This document shows positions 15,151-23,769 of a DNA stretch of 64,000 nt, piece by piece (within the stretch, counting starts at the first letter, position 1; the number at the start of each line of letters is the position of its first letter). Source of the DNA: Kitasatospora sp. MAP12-44 (GTDB taxonomy: Bacteria; Actinomycetota; Actinomycetes; Streptomycetales; Streptomycetaceae); assembly GCF_029892095.1 (NCBI RefSeq), contig NZ_JARZAE010000004.1:4712001-4776000 (forward strand), in the 5' to 3' direction. A program made the translations under genes and the position numbers. The notes beneath the pieces are model-generated. The model had not been told where the DNA came from, searched no databases, and saw only the letters and a list, made by a program, of their open reading frames with translations.

Positions 15151-16698
15151 TCACGCCGGGGCGGTCAGCACCACCCGGGCGCGCTCGGTCAGTTCACGGA
15201 CCCGGCGCTCGCCCTGGAACGGCTCCAGTTGGCGGAGCATCTCCAGCACGTACTCGCGGCTGCGCTGCGAGGAGATCCGGCCGGCCACCTCCACCGCGCG
15301 GGAGCCGGCCTCGACGGCGGCGTCCAGATTGCCGGCCTCCGCCTCGGCCATCGCGGAGACCACCAGCCGCAGGCCGTGCGAGCGGACGAAGCCCTCGGTG
15401 GGCCGGGCCAGCGCCTCCCGGGTGAACTGGCGGACCTTGGCGGGCATGCCGAGGTCGCGGAAGCACTCGGCGGCGTCGGCGGCCAGCCGGTCGTAGGCGT
15501 AGAAGTCGATCCAGGCCGGGTCCGGGTCGCCGGAGCGCGAGCGCTCCAGCGCGTTCTCGGCGGCGGTGAGCGCGGTCGAGGTGGCGGCCGGGTTGCCCGC
15601 GCGGGCCTGCGCCCGCGCCTCCACGAGGTGGAAGAAGCTCATCGTGCGCGCCGTCGCCAGGCCGCGGTTGCGCTCCAGGGCGGCCTGCGCGAGGTCGACC
15701 GCCTCCTCGGCGAAGCCGCGGTAGCAGGCCTGCAGGCTCATCGAGGCCAGCACATAGCCGCCGAGCGGCAGGTCGGCCGCGGCGCGGGCCAGGCGCAGTG
15801 CCTGGATGTAGTAGCGCTGGGCCGCCTCGTGCTGACCGGTGTCGAAGGCCATCCACCCGGCCAGCCTGGTCAGTTCGGCGGTGGCGCCGAAGAGCGCGCG
15901 GCCCACCGTGTCGCTGTACGAGGCGAGCAGCAGCGGCGCCGCCTCGACCCGCAGGCACTCCGGGACCATCGACGAACGCCAGTCCCCGCCGCCGTACTTG
16001 GAGTCCCAGCGGCGGGCCTCCTGGGCGGCCTCGCGGAGCTTGGTGGCGTCCGACTGGCCGACCCGGTACGACGACCGCTCGCCGGCCGTGCGGGCAACAG
16101 CCGTGCGCGCGGCGGCCGGTGGCCGGCCCGGCGACGGGCTCGGCGACGGGCTCGGCAGCGGGGGATTCGGCGCTGGGCTCGGCTCCACCGCGGTTTCGGC
16201 GGGCGGCTGTTCGCAGTCGCCGCGCGCCACCGAGCCGTCCGCCGGGCTGATCAGCCAGCGCGAGACCGGCGTCGCGTACGCGGCCACCGAGAACGTCCCG
16301 GACAGGCTGTCGCTCCAGCGCCCGCCGCCCGGCGAGCGGCGCAGCTCCAGATCGACCCGCCACAGGTCGGTCGCCGAGCGCACCGCGGCGGCCACCTCGC
16401 GGGGGAAGGCCAGCCCCAACTCCGGTGTGGGGTCGGTGTCGCCGAGCCCGATCTCGTCCAACGGGACGGGTCGGCCCAGCTTGCCGCCGATCGCCGTCGC
16501 GATCAGATGCGGCACCGGTCCCTGCGGCACCATGCCCTTGCTGACCCAGCGGGCCACCGAGGTCTTGTCGTAGCGCAGCGTCAGGCCGCGCTGGGTGCCG
16601 AGGTCGTTGACCCGGCGGGCCAGACCGGCGTTGCTGATCTGGGCCAACAACAGCAAGGCACCGAGCCGTTCGTTCGGTCCTCGTGGGCTGATGCTCAT
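15151..16698 (-). CDS. NsdA-family regulator with TPR-like C-terminal region
   Basis: 515 residues from ATG 16698. The N-terminus (RLGALLLLAQISNAGLARRVNDLGTQRGLTLRYDKTSVARWVSKGMVP) is a helix-turn-helix-like domain shared with NsdA, a negative regulator of differentiation and antibiotic production in S. coelicolor; I recall a paralogue, SCO4114, called sporulation-associated, in this same neighbourhood. A Pro/Ser-rich linker (about 180-215) leads to helical TPR-type repeats (about 250-500: FDTGQHEAAQRYYIQALRLARAA, GFAEEAVDLAQAALERN). It probably acts in the cytoplasm on developmental gene expression; direct DNA binding is not proven. Confidence 0.85.
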   Translation of the reverse strand: MSISPRGPNERLGALLLLAQISNAGLARRVNDLGTQRGLTLRYDKTSVARWVSKGMVPQGPVPHLIATAIGGKLGRPVPLDEIGLGDTDPTPELGLAFPREVAAAVRSATDLWRVDLELRRSPGGGRWSDSLSGTFSVAAYATPVSRWLISPADGSVARGDCEQPPAETAVEPSPAPNPPLPSPSPSPSPGRPPAAARTAVARTAGERSSYRVGQSDATKLREAAQEARRWDSKYGGGDWRSSMVPECLRVEAAPLLLASYSDTVGRALFGATAELTRLAGWMAFDTGQHEAAQRYYIQALRLARAAADLPLGGYVLASMSLQACYRGFAEEAVDLAQAALERNRGLATARTMSFFHLVEARAQARAGNPAATSTALTAAENALERSRSGDPDPAWIDFYAYDRLAADAAECFRDLGMPAKVRQFTREALARPTEGFVRSHGLRLVVSAMAEAEAGNLDAAVEAGSRAVEVAGRISSQRSREYVLEMLRQLEPFQGERRVRELTERARVVLTAPA

Positions 16699-17541
16699 GG
16701 CGGCGGCGGCACCCCCTGGCGGTGTTCTGCGCGGTGTTCCCGCGGTGCTGCGTCCTGCTGTTGGCACCTAGCGTAGTCGTCCGGGTTCCCAGGGTTAAGG
16801 GTCGGCATTCCGGTTGGCGGGATCGCGCGCACCCGCCGGGCCCGCGCGGGCGCTCCGGTGGGGTGGAAACCGGCCCGGATCGGGCCGCGCCGACCGGGTG
16901 GCGTGTGCTTCGAGCGGCGCTGCGCCGGAGTGGACGAGCGGCTGGAGGGCCGTGCTCCGGTCCTGTGTTGACGTGCGCCCACCTGTGCCCCCTGGTTCCG
17001 TCGGCAGGTCAGCAGTTCGCTATGGGCTGTGGGTCGGCCCGCCGTCGAGGACCCGGCGGGCCGGGGGATGCCGCTGCCGCTGTTCCCCGCGGGTGGTGGC
17101 CGAAGTCCGGGAGGGCATGCGGATGCCCTCCCGGTCTTTGCGCCGCTTTTTGGCCATATGGGCATGGCCATGACGATCCCCGGGAGTCGGTCGCGGCGGA
17201 CACACCGGGCCGCCGCTGGGCCCGGGCGGGGTGCGCCGTGAATCGGACGCGCGGCGCGCCCGCCCGGGTGGCCCGGTGCGCGTCGACCGCCGCCGCTGGG
17301 GCGCGGACCGGCCGACCATGCCGCGCGGCCCGGGCCACGGAGGGGGAGGCCCGGCCCGCGCCCCCACCGCCGTCCCGCTCCCCGATGTGTCCGAAATCGG
17401 CAGGGACCGCACGAAATCACCCGACCGTACCCGGAATCACCCGACCCCGCGCATGGGCGCCCGCAGCGCGACCGGTGGCACGATGTCCCCTGGTACGGGT
17501 GAGGCCTGACAGGCAGTCGCCTCCCCGGCGTTGGAGGCACG
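16699..17541. other. 843-bp gene-free region with a terminator-like hairpin
   Basis: No frame has convincing coding character or a ribosome binding site. Two hairpins occur: a GC stem near 17034-17066 and a perfect 12-bp stem at 17107-17134 followed by a T-containing tract (TCTTTG, CTTTTTGG). Since the flanking genes diverge, a plus-strand terminator here has no annotated gene to end, which hints at an unannotated small RNA between about 16700 and 17140. Confidence 0.45.
17107..17134 (+). terminator. Orphan intrinsic-terminator-like hairpin
   Basis: CCGGGAGGGCAT, loop GCGG, and the exact complement, then TCTTTG and about ten bases later CTTTTT. Perfect 12-bp stem. No upstream coding gene on the plus strand was found. 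Confidence 0.6.
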
Positions 17542-19869
17542 ATGCGCTGGCTGACGGGCTGGAGCGGTGGCGTGGCCGGCTCCCGGAACCTGACGCGCCG
17601 GGGGTACGCCAACGCTCCGCGCGCCCCCCGCTCACCCGGTGCGCCGCTGGGCGGGCCGACCGTGCACGACGCGCTGGCCGCCCTCGCCGCCGTCCGTCCG
17701 CTGGCCGCCACCCAGCTCTGGGAGGGCCCCGACCCGCTCTGGGCCGTCGGCGACTGGCGCCCGGAGGAGATCCGGCAGGCCGTGCTCCGCCCCGGTGCCC
17801 CGGCCGAGATCACCACCGGCCCGACCAGCACCGACCTGCGCGCCGACGGCGAGGCCGTGCTGCGGCTGGCCGTGCTCGGCCACTGCGGCGCCGGCGACGC
17901 CGAGCTCGCCGCCGGCCTGGCCGCCGCCCGGGGCGGCGCGGTACGCCACCTGACGAGCTGGCCCGGCAGCTACACCGTGCTGCTGCGGATCGGCACCCGC
18001 AGCACGCTGCTGCTCGCCGACCTGGCCGGCGCGCAGCCGCTCTTCCACACCCCCTGGTGCGGCGGCACCGCCTACGCCACCGCCGGGCTCCCGCTCGCCG
18101 ACCTGGTCGGCGCGCCGGTCGACACCGGCTACCTGGCCGCCCGGCTGGCCTGCCCCGAGTCGCCGGAGGCGATCGGCACCGGCACGCCGTACACCGGGAT
18201 CCAGCGGGTGCCGCCGGGCCACACGCTGGCCGTCCGCGGCGGGCGCCCGCACGTCAACGGGTACGACGACGAGGGCGCCCCCGGCACCGGACCCGGGGCG
18301 GGCGGAGAGGCGCCGGCGGTACGGGAGTTGACGCGCAGCCTGCTGGAAGCGGTGCGCTCCCGGGTGCGCAGCTCGCCGACCGCTCCCGGCCCCGGGTCGG
18401 CCCGCCCGCGGATCGGCGCGGACCTCTCGTACGGAACGGCCTCGACCACGCTGGCGCTGCTCGCCGCCGCCGTCCCGATCGGCCGCACCCCGGGCCTCGC
18501 CGCCGCTGCCGTCGCAGCTCCCAGCGGCGGCCTGCCCGCGCCGCGCAACGGCGCGGTGAAGGGCTCCTGGGCCCGGCCCGCCGCAGCGGACGCCGAGCCG
18601 GCCCCCGAGCCCGAGCTGCTCACCGCCGTCACCTTCCATGAAGCTCCGCCCGCAGGGCCGGATCCCGCCGAGCCCGCGGCGGTCCCGGCGGCGGTGCCCG
18701 GCGCGGTCGCCGCCCGGACCCCGCGCCTGCGGCACACCGTGCTGGCGGCCACGCCCCGAACGCTGCCCTACGCCGACCTGGAGGACCCGCTGGCCGGTCC
18801 GCTCACCGACGAGCCCGGCCGCGCGCTGGTCGCCGCCGCCGCGATCGCCGCCCGGCTCGCCGCGGGCGGCGGCGACCACCTCACGGGCTACGGCGCCCGG
18901 CAGGTCCTGGACGGCCACCCGGCCCGGCTCGCCGACCTGATCCGGGCCGGCCGGCCGCGCGAACTCCTGCCGCCGGTGGCCGCGTTGGCCGGTGCGGACC
19001 GAGCCCTTGCGGGCACCCTGACCGGCGCGGTGCGGACCCCCGTCACGGTGCTGCGGGCCGCCCGACGGCTGGCCCGGGCGGGCTACGCCGAGGCGCTGGA
19101 CGACGTCGCCGTCCAGCTCTCCGCCCGGCGCGGTGCCGATCGGCCGGGCGCGCGCGGTGGCGTACGCGCCGGCGTACGGCTCACGGCGGGGGCGTACTCG
19201 GCCGCGGACCTCGCCTGGTGCGTCCCCGGCCCGGCCGCGCGCTGGCTCTCCGACGACGCGCTCTCCGCCGTCGCGCTGCGCCTGCGGCTCGCCGCCCGTG
19301 GCCCCGAGCCGGAACACGACCCCGGCGTGCGCCGGGCGCGCCTGGCACTGCACCACCACGCGGCCGGCTACCGCACGCTGCTCCAGGCCGCCGAGCAGCA
19401 CGGCCAGCGCCTGCACGCGCCGTTCCTGGACAACCGGGTGATCCGGGCCGCCCGGTTGCTCCCGATCGATGTTCGGCTGCAGCCCGGTGCCCGGCACGCG
19501 TTGCTGCGCGCCGTCCTGGCGGGCGCCGGGCGGGCCGACCTGCCCGCCGACTGGGGACGCGCCGCCCGCCCGGACCGCGCCGGTGCGGCCCGCGCCGGTC
19601 TGCGGCTGGCGGCCGACCCGCTGGCCGAGCTCTTCCAGCAGCCGCTGCTCGCCGAGGCCGGTCTGATCGACCTGCCGGCCGTCCGGCACGCGCTGGCCAG
19701 GGCCGCCGACCCGCACGCCGAGCTGTCGCCGGGCACCCTGGACGGGCTGGCCGACCTGGTCTCCACCGAGCTGTGGCTGCGTCGGCTGCAGGCCCGCCGG
19801 CACGGGTCCTGCTGGACCGGGCTGCCGCTCCCCGAACGCCGCGCCGTGGCCGCCGCCCGCTTCCCGTGA
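17542..19869 (+). CDS. Asparagine synthase-related protein with degenerate ATP-binding loop
   Basis: 775 residues; start ATG 17542 with GGAGG upstream. The N-terminal third resembles the glutaminase-like half of class B asparagine synthetases (DADTR-type region replaced by STDLRADGEAVLRLAVLGHCG; LLLADLAGAQPLFHTP; TPYTGIQRVPPGHTL) but lacks an N-terminal catalytic cysteine. The C-terminal region corresponds to the synthetase domain, yet the pyrophosphatase loop that should read SGGxDSS is LSYGTASTTL, so ATP activation is doubtful. No precursor-peptide or lasso-type genes adjoin it. It is probably a conserved streptomycete pseudoenzyme or one with altered chemistry. Confidence 0.75.
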   Translation: MRWLTGWSGGVAGSRNLTRRGYANAPRAPRSPGAPLGGPTVHDALAALAAVRPLAATQLWEGPDPLWAVGDWRPEEIRQAVLRPGAPAEITTGPTSTDLRADGEAVLRLAVLGHCGAGDAELAAGLAAARGGAVRHLTSWPGSYTVLLRIGTRSTLLLADLAGAQPLFHTPWCGGTAYATAGLPLADLVGAPVDTGYLAARLACPESPEAIGTGTPYTGIQRVPPGHTLAVRGGRPHVNGYDDEGAPGTGPGAGGEAPAVRELTRSLLEAVRSRVRSSPTAPGPGSARPRIGADLSYGTASTTLALLAAAVPIGRTPGLAAAAVAAPSGGLPAPRNGAVKGSWARPAAADAEPAPEPELLTAVTFHEAPPAGPDPAEPAAVPAAVPGAVAARTPRLRHTVLAATPRTLPYADLEDPLAGPLTDEPGRALVAAAAIAARLAAGGGDHLTGYGARQVLDGHPARLADLIRAGRPRELLPPVAALAGADRALAGTLTGAVRTPVTVLRAARRLARAGYAEALDDVAVQLSARRGADRPGARGGVRAGVRLTAGAYSAADLAWCVPGPAARWLSDDALSAVALRLRLAARGPEPEHDPGVRRARLALHHHAAGYRTLLQAAEQHGQRLHAPFLDNRVIRAARLLPIDVRLQPGARHALLRAVLAGAGRADLPADWGRAARPDRAGAARAGLRLAADPLAELFQQPLLAEAGLIDLPAVRHALARAADPHAELSPGTLDGLADLVSTELWLRRLQARRHGSCWTGLPLPERRAVAAARFP

Positions 19870-19972
19870 GCCGTCCCCCGATGGATCATGGCCTTGGCGA
19901 GGGTGCGTACCAGCAGCCCCGGCGGCTCCCGAACGTCGCGCCCCGTCGCGGACCCACCCACCGGAGGCAGCG

Positions 19973-20506
19973 GTGACCAGCACCGATCCGACACCCGCCA
20001 CCCCGCCGACCGAGGCCGCCCCGATCTCCGCGGAACTGCCCGGCCCACCCCTGCCGCCCGGCATCCTGGCGGGCTGCGACGGGTCGGACGGCTCGCTCTG
20101 GGCACTGGACCGCGCGATGACCGAGGCCGAGCTGTTCGGGCTGCCGCTCTATGTGCTCGCCGTCGTCAACCCGGCGCCCAGTGGCTACCCGCCGGGGATG
20201 GTCGAGCTGGTGCAGGAGAGCGTGGAGCGGCTCACCGCCAGCATGTCCGACGGCCTGCGGCGGTCCGTCGCGGCGGTCGAGCGGGCCCGCAGCCGGCCGT
20301 TCGGCGGGCGGATGTCCCTGCACGTGGTGCTCGGCCGGGCGGTCGAGGTGCTGCTGGTCGGCTCGGTCGGCCAGCACACCCTGGTGGTCGGGACCCGGGG
20401 CAACGGCGGGTTCAGCCGGCTGCTGCTCGGCTCGGTGAGCAGCGCCGCCGTGCACCACGCGGCCTGCCCGGTCCTGGTGGTCCCGGCGCCGCCCGCGCAC
20501 GGCTGA
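19973..20506 (+). CDS. Universal stress protein (UspA family)
   Basis: 177 residues; start GTG 19973 with GGAGG upstream. A single Usp domain begins at about residue 29 (GILAGCDGSDGSLWALDRAMTEAELF) and ends with the nucleotide-binding signature GTRGNGGFSRLLLGSVSSAAVHHAACPVLVVP, the G-2x-G-9x-G(S/T) pattern of ATP-binding Usp proteins. The first 28 residues are a Pro/Thr-rich extension. Likely a cytoplasmic stress-response protein. It follows the asparagine synthase-like gene by 103 bp. Confidence 0.9.
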   Translation: MTSTDPTPATPPTEAAPISAELPGPPLPPGILAGCDGSDGSLWALDRAMTEAELFGLPLYVLAVVNPAPSGYPPGMVELVQESVERLTASMSDGLRRSVAAVERARSRPFGGRMSLHVVLGRAVEVLLVGSVGQHTLVVGTRGNGGFSRLLLGSVSSAAVHHAACPVLVVPAPPAHG

Positions 20507-20622
20507 ACGGACCGCCCGCCGGGGACTGAGCGGGGGCATGGGGCCGGGAATGCGGAGTCGGACATTTCGGTTCACTCTTCCGGCGTACGCCGACCCCACC
20601 CCGTTGACAGGAGCCAGCCCCC

Positions 20623-21342
20623 ATGAAGGTCGAGATCTACTCCGACATCGCCTGCCCCTGGTGCTGGATCGGCAAGCGCCGGTTCGACCAGGCCCTGGAG
20701 CGTTTCGCCGGGCGGGACGACGTCGAGGTGATCTACCGGCCGTACCAGCTGGTGCCGGACGCCCCGCAGACCCCGAGCCCGCACCGCGCCTGGCTCGCCG
20801 AGCGCTACGGGCCGCAGTCCCGCGCGATGGACGACCGGGTGACCGAACTCGGCCGCGCGGAGGGCCTCAGCTACGACTTCGACGCCGCCCAGCACGCCAA
20901 CACCTTCCTCGGCCACCGGCTGCTCCACCTCGCCGAGACCGAGTACGGCGCGAGCGTCCAGGGCGTCCTCAAGGAGGCCCTGCTCAAGGCCCACTTCACC
21001 GACGGCGTCGACGTCGGGGACCGCGCCGCGCTCACCGGGATCGCGGTGGCGGCCGGGCTCGACCGGCAGCGGGTGGCCGACTACCTGGCCGGGGACGAGG
21101 GCGCCGACGAGGTGCAGCGCCAGCTCGACGAGGCCCGTGAGCTGGGGATCAGCGCCGTGCCGACCTTCGTCTTCGAGGGTCGGTGGGCGGTCCAGGGCGG
21201 GCAGGAGGTGGAGACCTTCGTCAAGGTCCTGGAGCAGGTGACCGCCGACATGTCGGCCGCCGAGGCAGCGGCCGAGCAGGCGGCGGTCGAGCAGGCGGCG
21301 CCCGACGGCGACGCCTGTGCCGACGGGGTCTGCGCCGTCTGA
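20623..21342 (+). CDS. FrnE-like DsbA-family oxidoreductase
   Basis: 239 residues; start ATG 20623 after AGGAG. Thioredoxin-fold DsbA family of the cytoplasmic FrnE type: MKVEIYSDIACPWCWIGKRRF with CPWC (Cys11, Cys14), cis-proline region ISAVPTFVFEGRWAVQGGQ. No signal peptide, so it acts in the cytoplasm, probably as a disulfide isomerase or 2-hydroxychromene-carboxylate isomerase-like enzyme. The C-terminal tail after residue 205 is Ala/Glu/Gln-rich and ends with two extra cysteines (DACADGVCAV), seen in some FrnE proteins as a second redox pair. Confidence 0.9.
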   Translation: MKVEIYSDIACPWCWIGKRRFDQALERFAGRDDVEVIYRPYQLVPDAPQTPSPHRAWLAERYGPQSRAMDDRVTELGRAEGLSYDFDAAQHANTFLGHRLLHLAETEYGASVQGVLKEALLKAHFTDGVDVGDRAALTGIAVAAGLDRQRVADYLAGDEGADEVQRQLDEARELGISAVPTFVFEGRWAVQGGQEVETFVKVLEQVTADMSAAEAAAEQAAVEQAAPDGDACADGVCAV

Positions 21343-21376
21343 CGCCTCCGTCTGACGCCGCCGTCTCAGCCGGATG

Positions 21377-23452
21377 TCAGCAGGTGAAGCGGGCCGAGGC
21401 CCAGTCCGCGAGGCTCCCGGGCGACCACCACAGGTCGTCCGCGGGGGTCACCACCAGCCGGATCGAGTGCTGCCCGGTCACCGGTACCAGCACCGGCACC
21501 GGTGGCTGCCCGACCCGCAGCGGAGGTGACGTCCACAGCGTCCGGTCGTCGTCCCCCGTCACCGAGAACACCGCCGAGCCGCCGGGCAGCGTGAGGTCGT
21601 CCACGCCCGCGACCGCCTGGTAGGTCGAGCACGGCCGGTTGAGGTCGAGCGTCACCGTCGAGGGGGCGGCCATCGTGATGCCCCGCCGGTAGGAGTTGCC
21701 GCCGAGCGACAGCCCCTGGCGCTGCCAGAGCCAGTCGCTCGCGGCGGTGTCGATGCTCGGCCCGGACGGCGGGACCCGCTGCGAGCCCGTGCTGAACGGC
21801 AGGCTGTCCAGCCAGTAGCTGGTCAGCGCGGGGACGGACGGAGTCGGCACGGGCGGCGGCGGCACCGGCGTGGGGACGGCGGGCGGGGTCGGCACCGGCG
21901 GCGTCGGGATCACCGGCGGGGTCGGGACGGGCTTCGGCGGCGGGGCAGGCACGGGGGTGTGCTTCGGCGGCGACGGCTTCGGCCGGGGAGCCGGCGGTGG
22001 CGGCGGGGCGGGAGTGGGGGTCGGCGTCGGGGTGGGCTCGGGCGCCGGGAGCGGTGCGGCCGGCGCCGGGCTGGCCGGCGCGCTGCTGACGGGGGGTGCG
22101 GCGACCGGGGGGCGGGGAGCGGCGGCGCCGGTCAGCGCGTACGCGACCGCCGCGGCGGCGGCCACCGCCACGGTGGCGGCGATCGCGGCCTTGCCCACGG
22201 TGCCGAGCCCCTCGCCGGCGGCTGCGGCCGCGCCGCCACCGCTCGAACCGGCGCCCGCACCCGCACCCGCACCGGCCGCGGCGCCTGCACCGCTCGTCGC
22301 GCCTGCCGTTGCCGCGGCCCCGCCCGCCGCCGCGCCGCCGGCCAGCGCACCCGCGCCGAGGGCGGCCGCAGCAGCCGAGAAGGCCCCCGATCCGACCCAG
22401 AGCAGCGCGCCGGTCGGCAGCACCACCCGCAGGCCGTGGTTGATGTCGGCCAGCTCCAGATACGCGGTCGTGCACCGGTCGCACTCCTGCAGGTGCCGCC
22501 CGACCTCGCCGGACGCCCGCTTGCGCAGCGCCCCGCGGGCGTACAGGCCCAGCCGGTTGGCGTACTCCTCGCACCCCTGCTGCTGAGTCCCCGACACGTG
22601 CGCCTGCAGGAACCCGGCCGCCAGCCGGGACCTGGCCCGGTGCGCCTGGACGGCGGTGGCGTTGGCGGTCTTGCCGAGCAGCACGGCGACGGTCTTCGGG
22701 GACTCCTGCTCGACCTCGGTGTGCCAGAGCAGCACCCGGTCGTCCTCGGGCAGTTCGACGAAGGCCCGCATCACCATCCGCTGGTCGGCCTCCGCGATCG
22801 CCCAGGCGTCCGCGCCCGGGTCGGCGAGGTCGTACTCCACCGCGGAGGCGGTTGCGGACTGCGCGAAGACGCTGAAGTCGTCGACCAGTTGCTCCCGCCG
22901 CTCGCTGCGGGCCCAGGCCGCGGCGACATTGCGGACGGAGGTCAGTAGATAGGCCCGGACCGCGAACTCCGGTCCCTTGCCCGCCCGCAGGGCCTGCAGG
23001 GTGCGGGCGAAGACCTCGCCCGCCAGGTCCTCGGCGGTGAAGCTGTCGCGGCAGCAGGTCCGGGCGTAGCGCCGCACCGAGACCGCGTGCCGGCGGTAGA
23101 TCTCCTCGTACGCGGTGTCGTCGCCCGCGCGCACCAGCGCCGTCAACTCGGCGTCGGAGGGCGGCCGGTCGCCGTCCACCGGGTCGGCCGGCGGGGGCAC
23201 CTTGGCGACCGCCGAGATCTCCTCGCCGCTCCCGGCACGGGCGTTGACGAAGGCCTCGGGGGTCACGCCGCCCTGGCCCGCGTTGGCCTGCCCGGGCACC
23301 CGCGCGCTCACCGCGCCGACGCCGTGCGGCGAGTCCGCGAGCGACTCGCGCGGCGGTGCGCCGCCCTGCCCGGGGACCTGGCCGGCCGATGGTTCGGCGA
23401 CCGCACCGAAGTCGAAGTCGTAGTCGTGCTCGTTCTGCTCCTCGGCGCTCAC
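21377..23452 (-). CDS. ECF sigma factor fused to zinc finger, membrane segment and NPCBM domain
   Basis: 691 residues from GTG 23452 (GAGGTGG six bases upstream). Order: acidic N-terminal extension (1-100); sigma region 2 (about 103-190, AYEEIYRRHAVSVRRYA); region 4 (about 223-285); anti-sigma-type zinc finger with Cys294, His320, Cys324, Cys327 (HLQECDRC); Ala/Gly-rich hydrophobic stretches (343-380, 420-441) able to span the membrane; a Pro-rich wall-spanning linker (445-540); and a C-terminal beta domain like NPCBM/NEW2 carbohydrate-binding modules (545-691). The sigma factor thus carries its own anti-sigma-like module and outer sensor. Release probably needs proteolysis. Convergent with the FrnE gene (34 bp). 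Confidence 0.88.
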   Translation of the reverse strand: MSAEEQNEHDYDFDFGAVAEPSAGQVPGQGGAPPRESLADSPHGVGAVSARVPGQANAGQGGVTPEAFVNARAGSGEEISAVAKVPPPADPVDGDRPPSDAELTALVRAGDDTAYEEIYRRHAVSVRRYARTCCRDSFTAEDLAGEVFARTLQALRAGKGPEFAVRAYLLTSVRNVAAAWARSERREQLVDDFSVFAQSATASAVEYDLADPGADAWAIAEADQRMVMRAFVELPEDDRVLLWHTEVEQESPKTVAVLLGKTANATAVQAHRARSRLAAGFLQAHVSGTQQQGCEEYANRLGLYARGALRKRASGEVGRHLQECDRCTTAYLELADINHGLRVVLPTGALLWVGSGAFSAAAAALGAGALAGGAAAGGAAATAGATSGAGAAAGAGAGAGAGSSGGGAAAAAGEGLGTVGKAAIAATVAVAAAAAVAYALTGAAAPRPPVAAPPVSSAPASPAPAAPLPAPEPTPTPTPTPAPPPPPAPRPKPSPPKHTPVPAPPPKPVPTPPVIPTPPVPTPPAVPTPVPPPPVPTPSVPALTSYWLDSLPFSTGSQRVPPSGPSIDTAASDWLWQRQGLSLGGNSYRRGITMAAPSTVTLDLNRPCSTYQAVAGVDDLTLPGGSAVFSVTGDDDRTLWTSPPLRVGQPPVPVLVPVTGQHSIRLVVTPADDLWWSPGSLADWASARFTC

Positions 23453-23769
23453 GAGCCCACCTCGCCGTTCACCGCAGGCGTGTTGACGCCCTTGGCACGG
23501 GCCGACGCCGCGCACGACTGCGGTGCGCGCCGCGAGCGGACTCGCCGCGAGGGTGCGCGACAGGCCCTGGCACCGACCGCGCCACCGCGAAGGGCGCGCA
23601 CTGGGACATTGGCTCCAACCACGGCCAAAGAATGGCATAGCGGAGAGTGCTCCGGTAGCCGGACGTACTCCGACCCACTCTTCCGGGGAGGACCATCGAC
23701 GCCCGGTGTGGCTTTCCCGTCCACGCCAGTTGACGCCGTCCCAGTCGCTGTTCCCCTTCCGCTGCCGGT
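23453..23769. other. Spacer between the ECF gene and atrA
   Basis: 317 bases. No gene is supported. It should contain the promoter of the sigma-factor gene on the minus strand, but I cannot identify a clear -10/-35 pair. Confidence 0.35.

Noticed and set aside
12885..15425. 846-codon plus-strand frame over trmB and lhgO
   Set aside because: Shadow of two well-recognised minus-strand genes; no ribosome binding site and no family resemblance.
17632..20064. 810-codon minus-strand frame opposite the asparagine synthase-like gene
   Set aside because: Gly/Arg-rich shadow; the plus-strand gene has a good ribosome binding site and family motifs.
21830..22130. Repetitive region that might suggest a CRISPR or satellite
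   Set aside because: It is Pro/Thr/Ala codon repetition in the linker of the sigma-factor gene; no regular repeats with spacers occur anywhere in the window.
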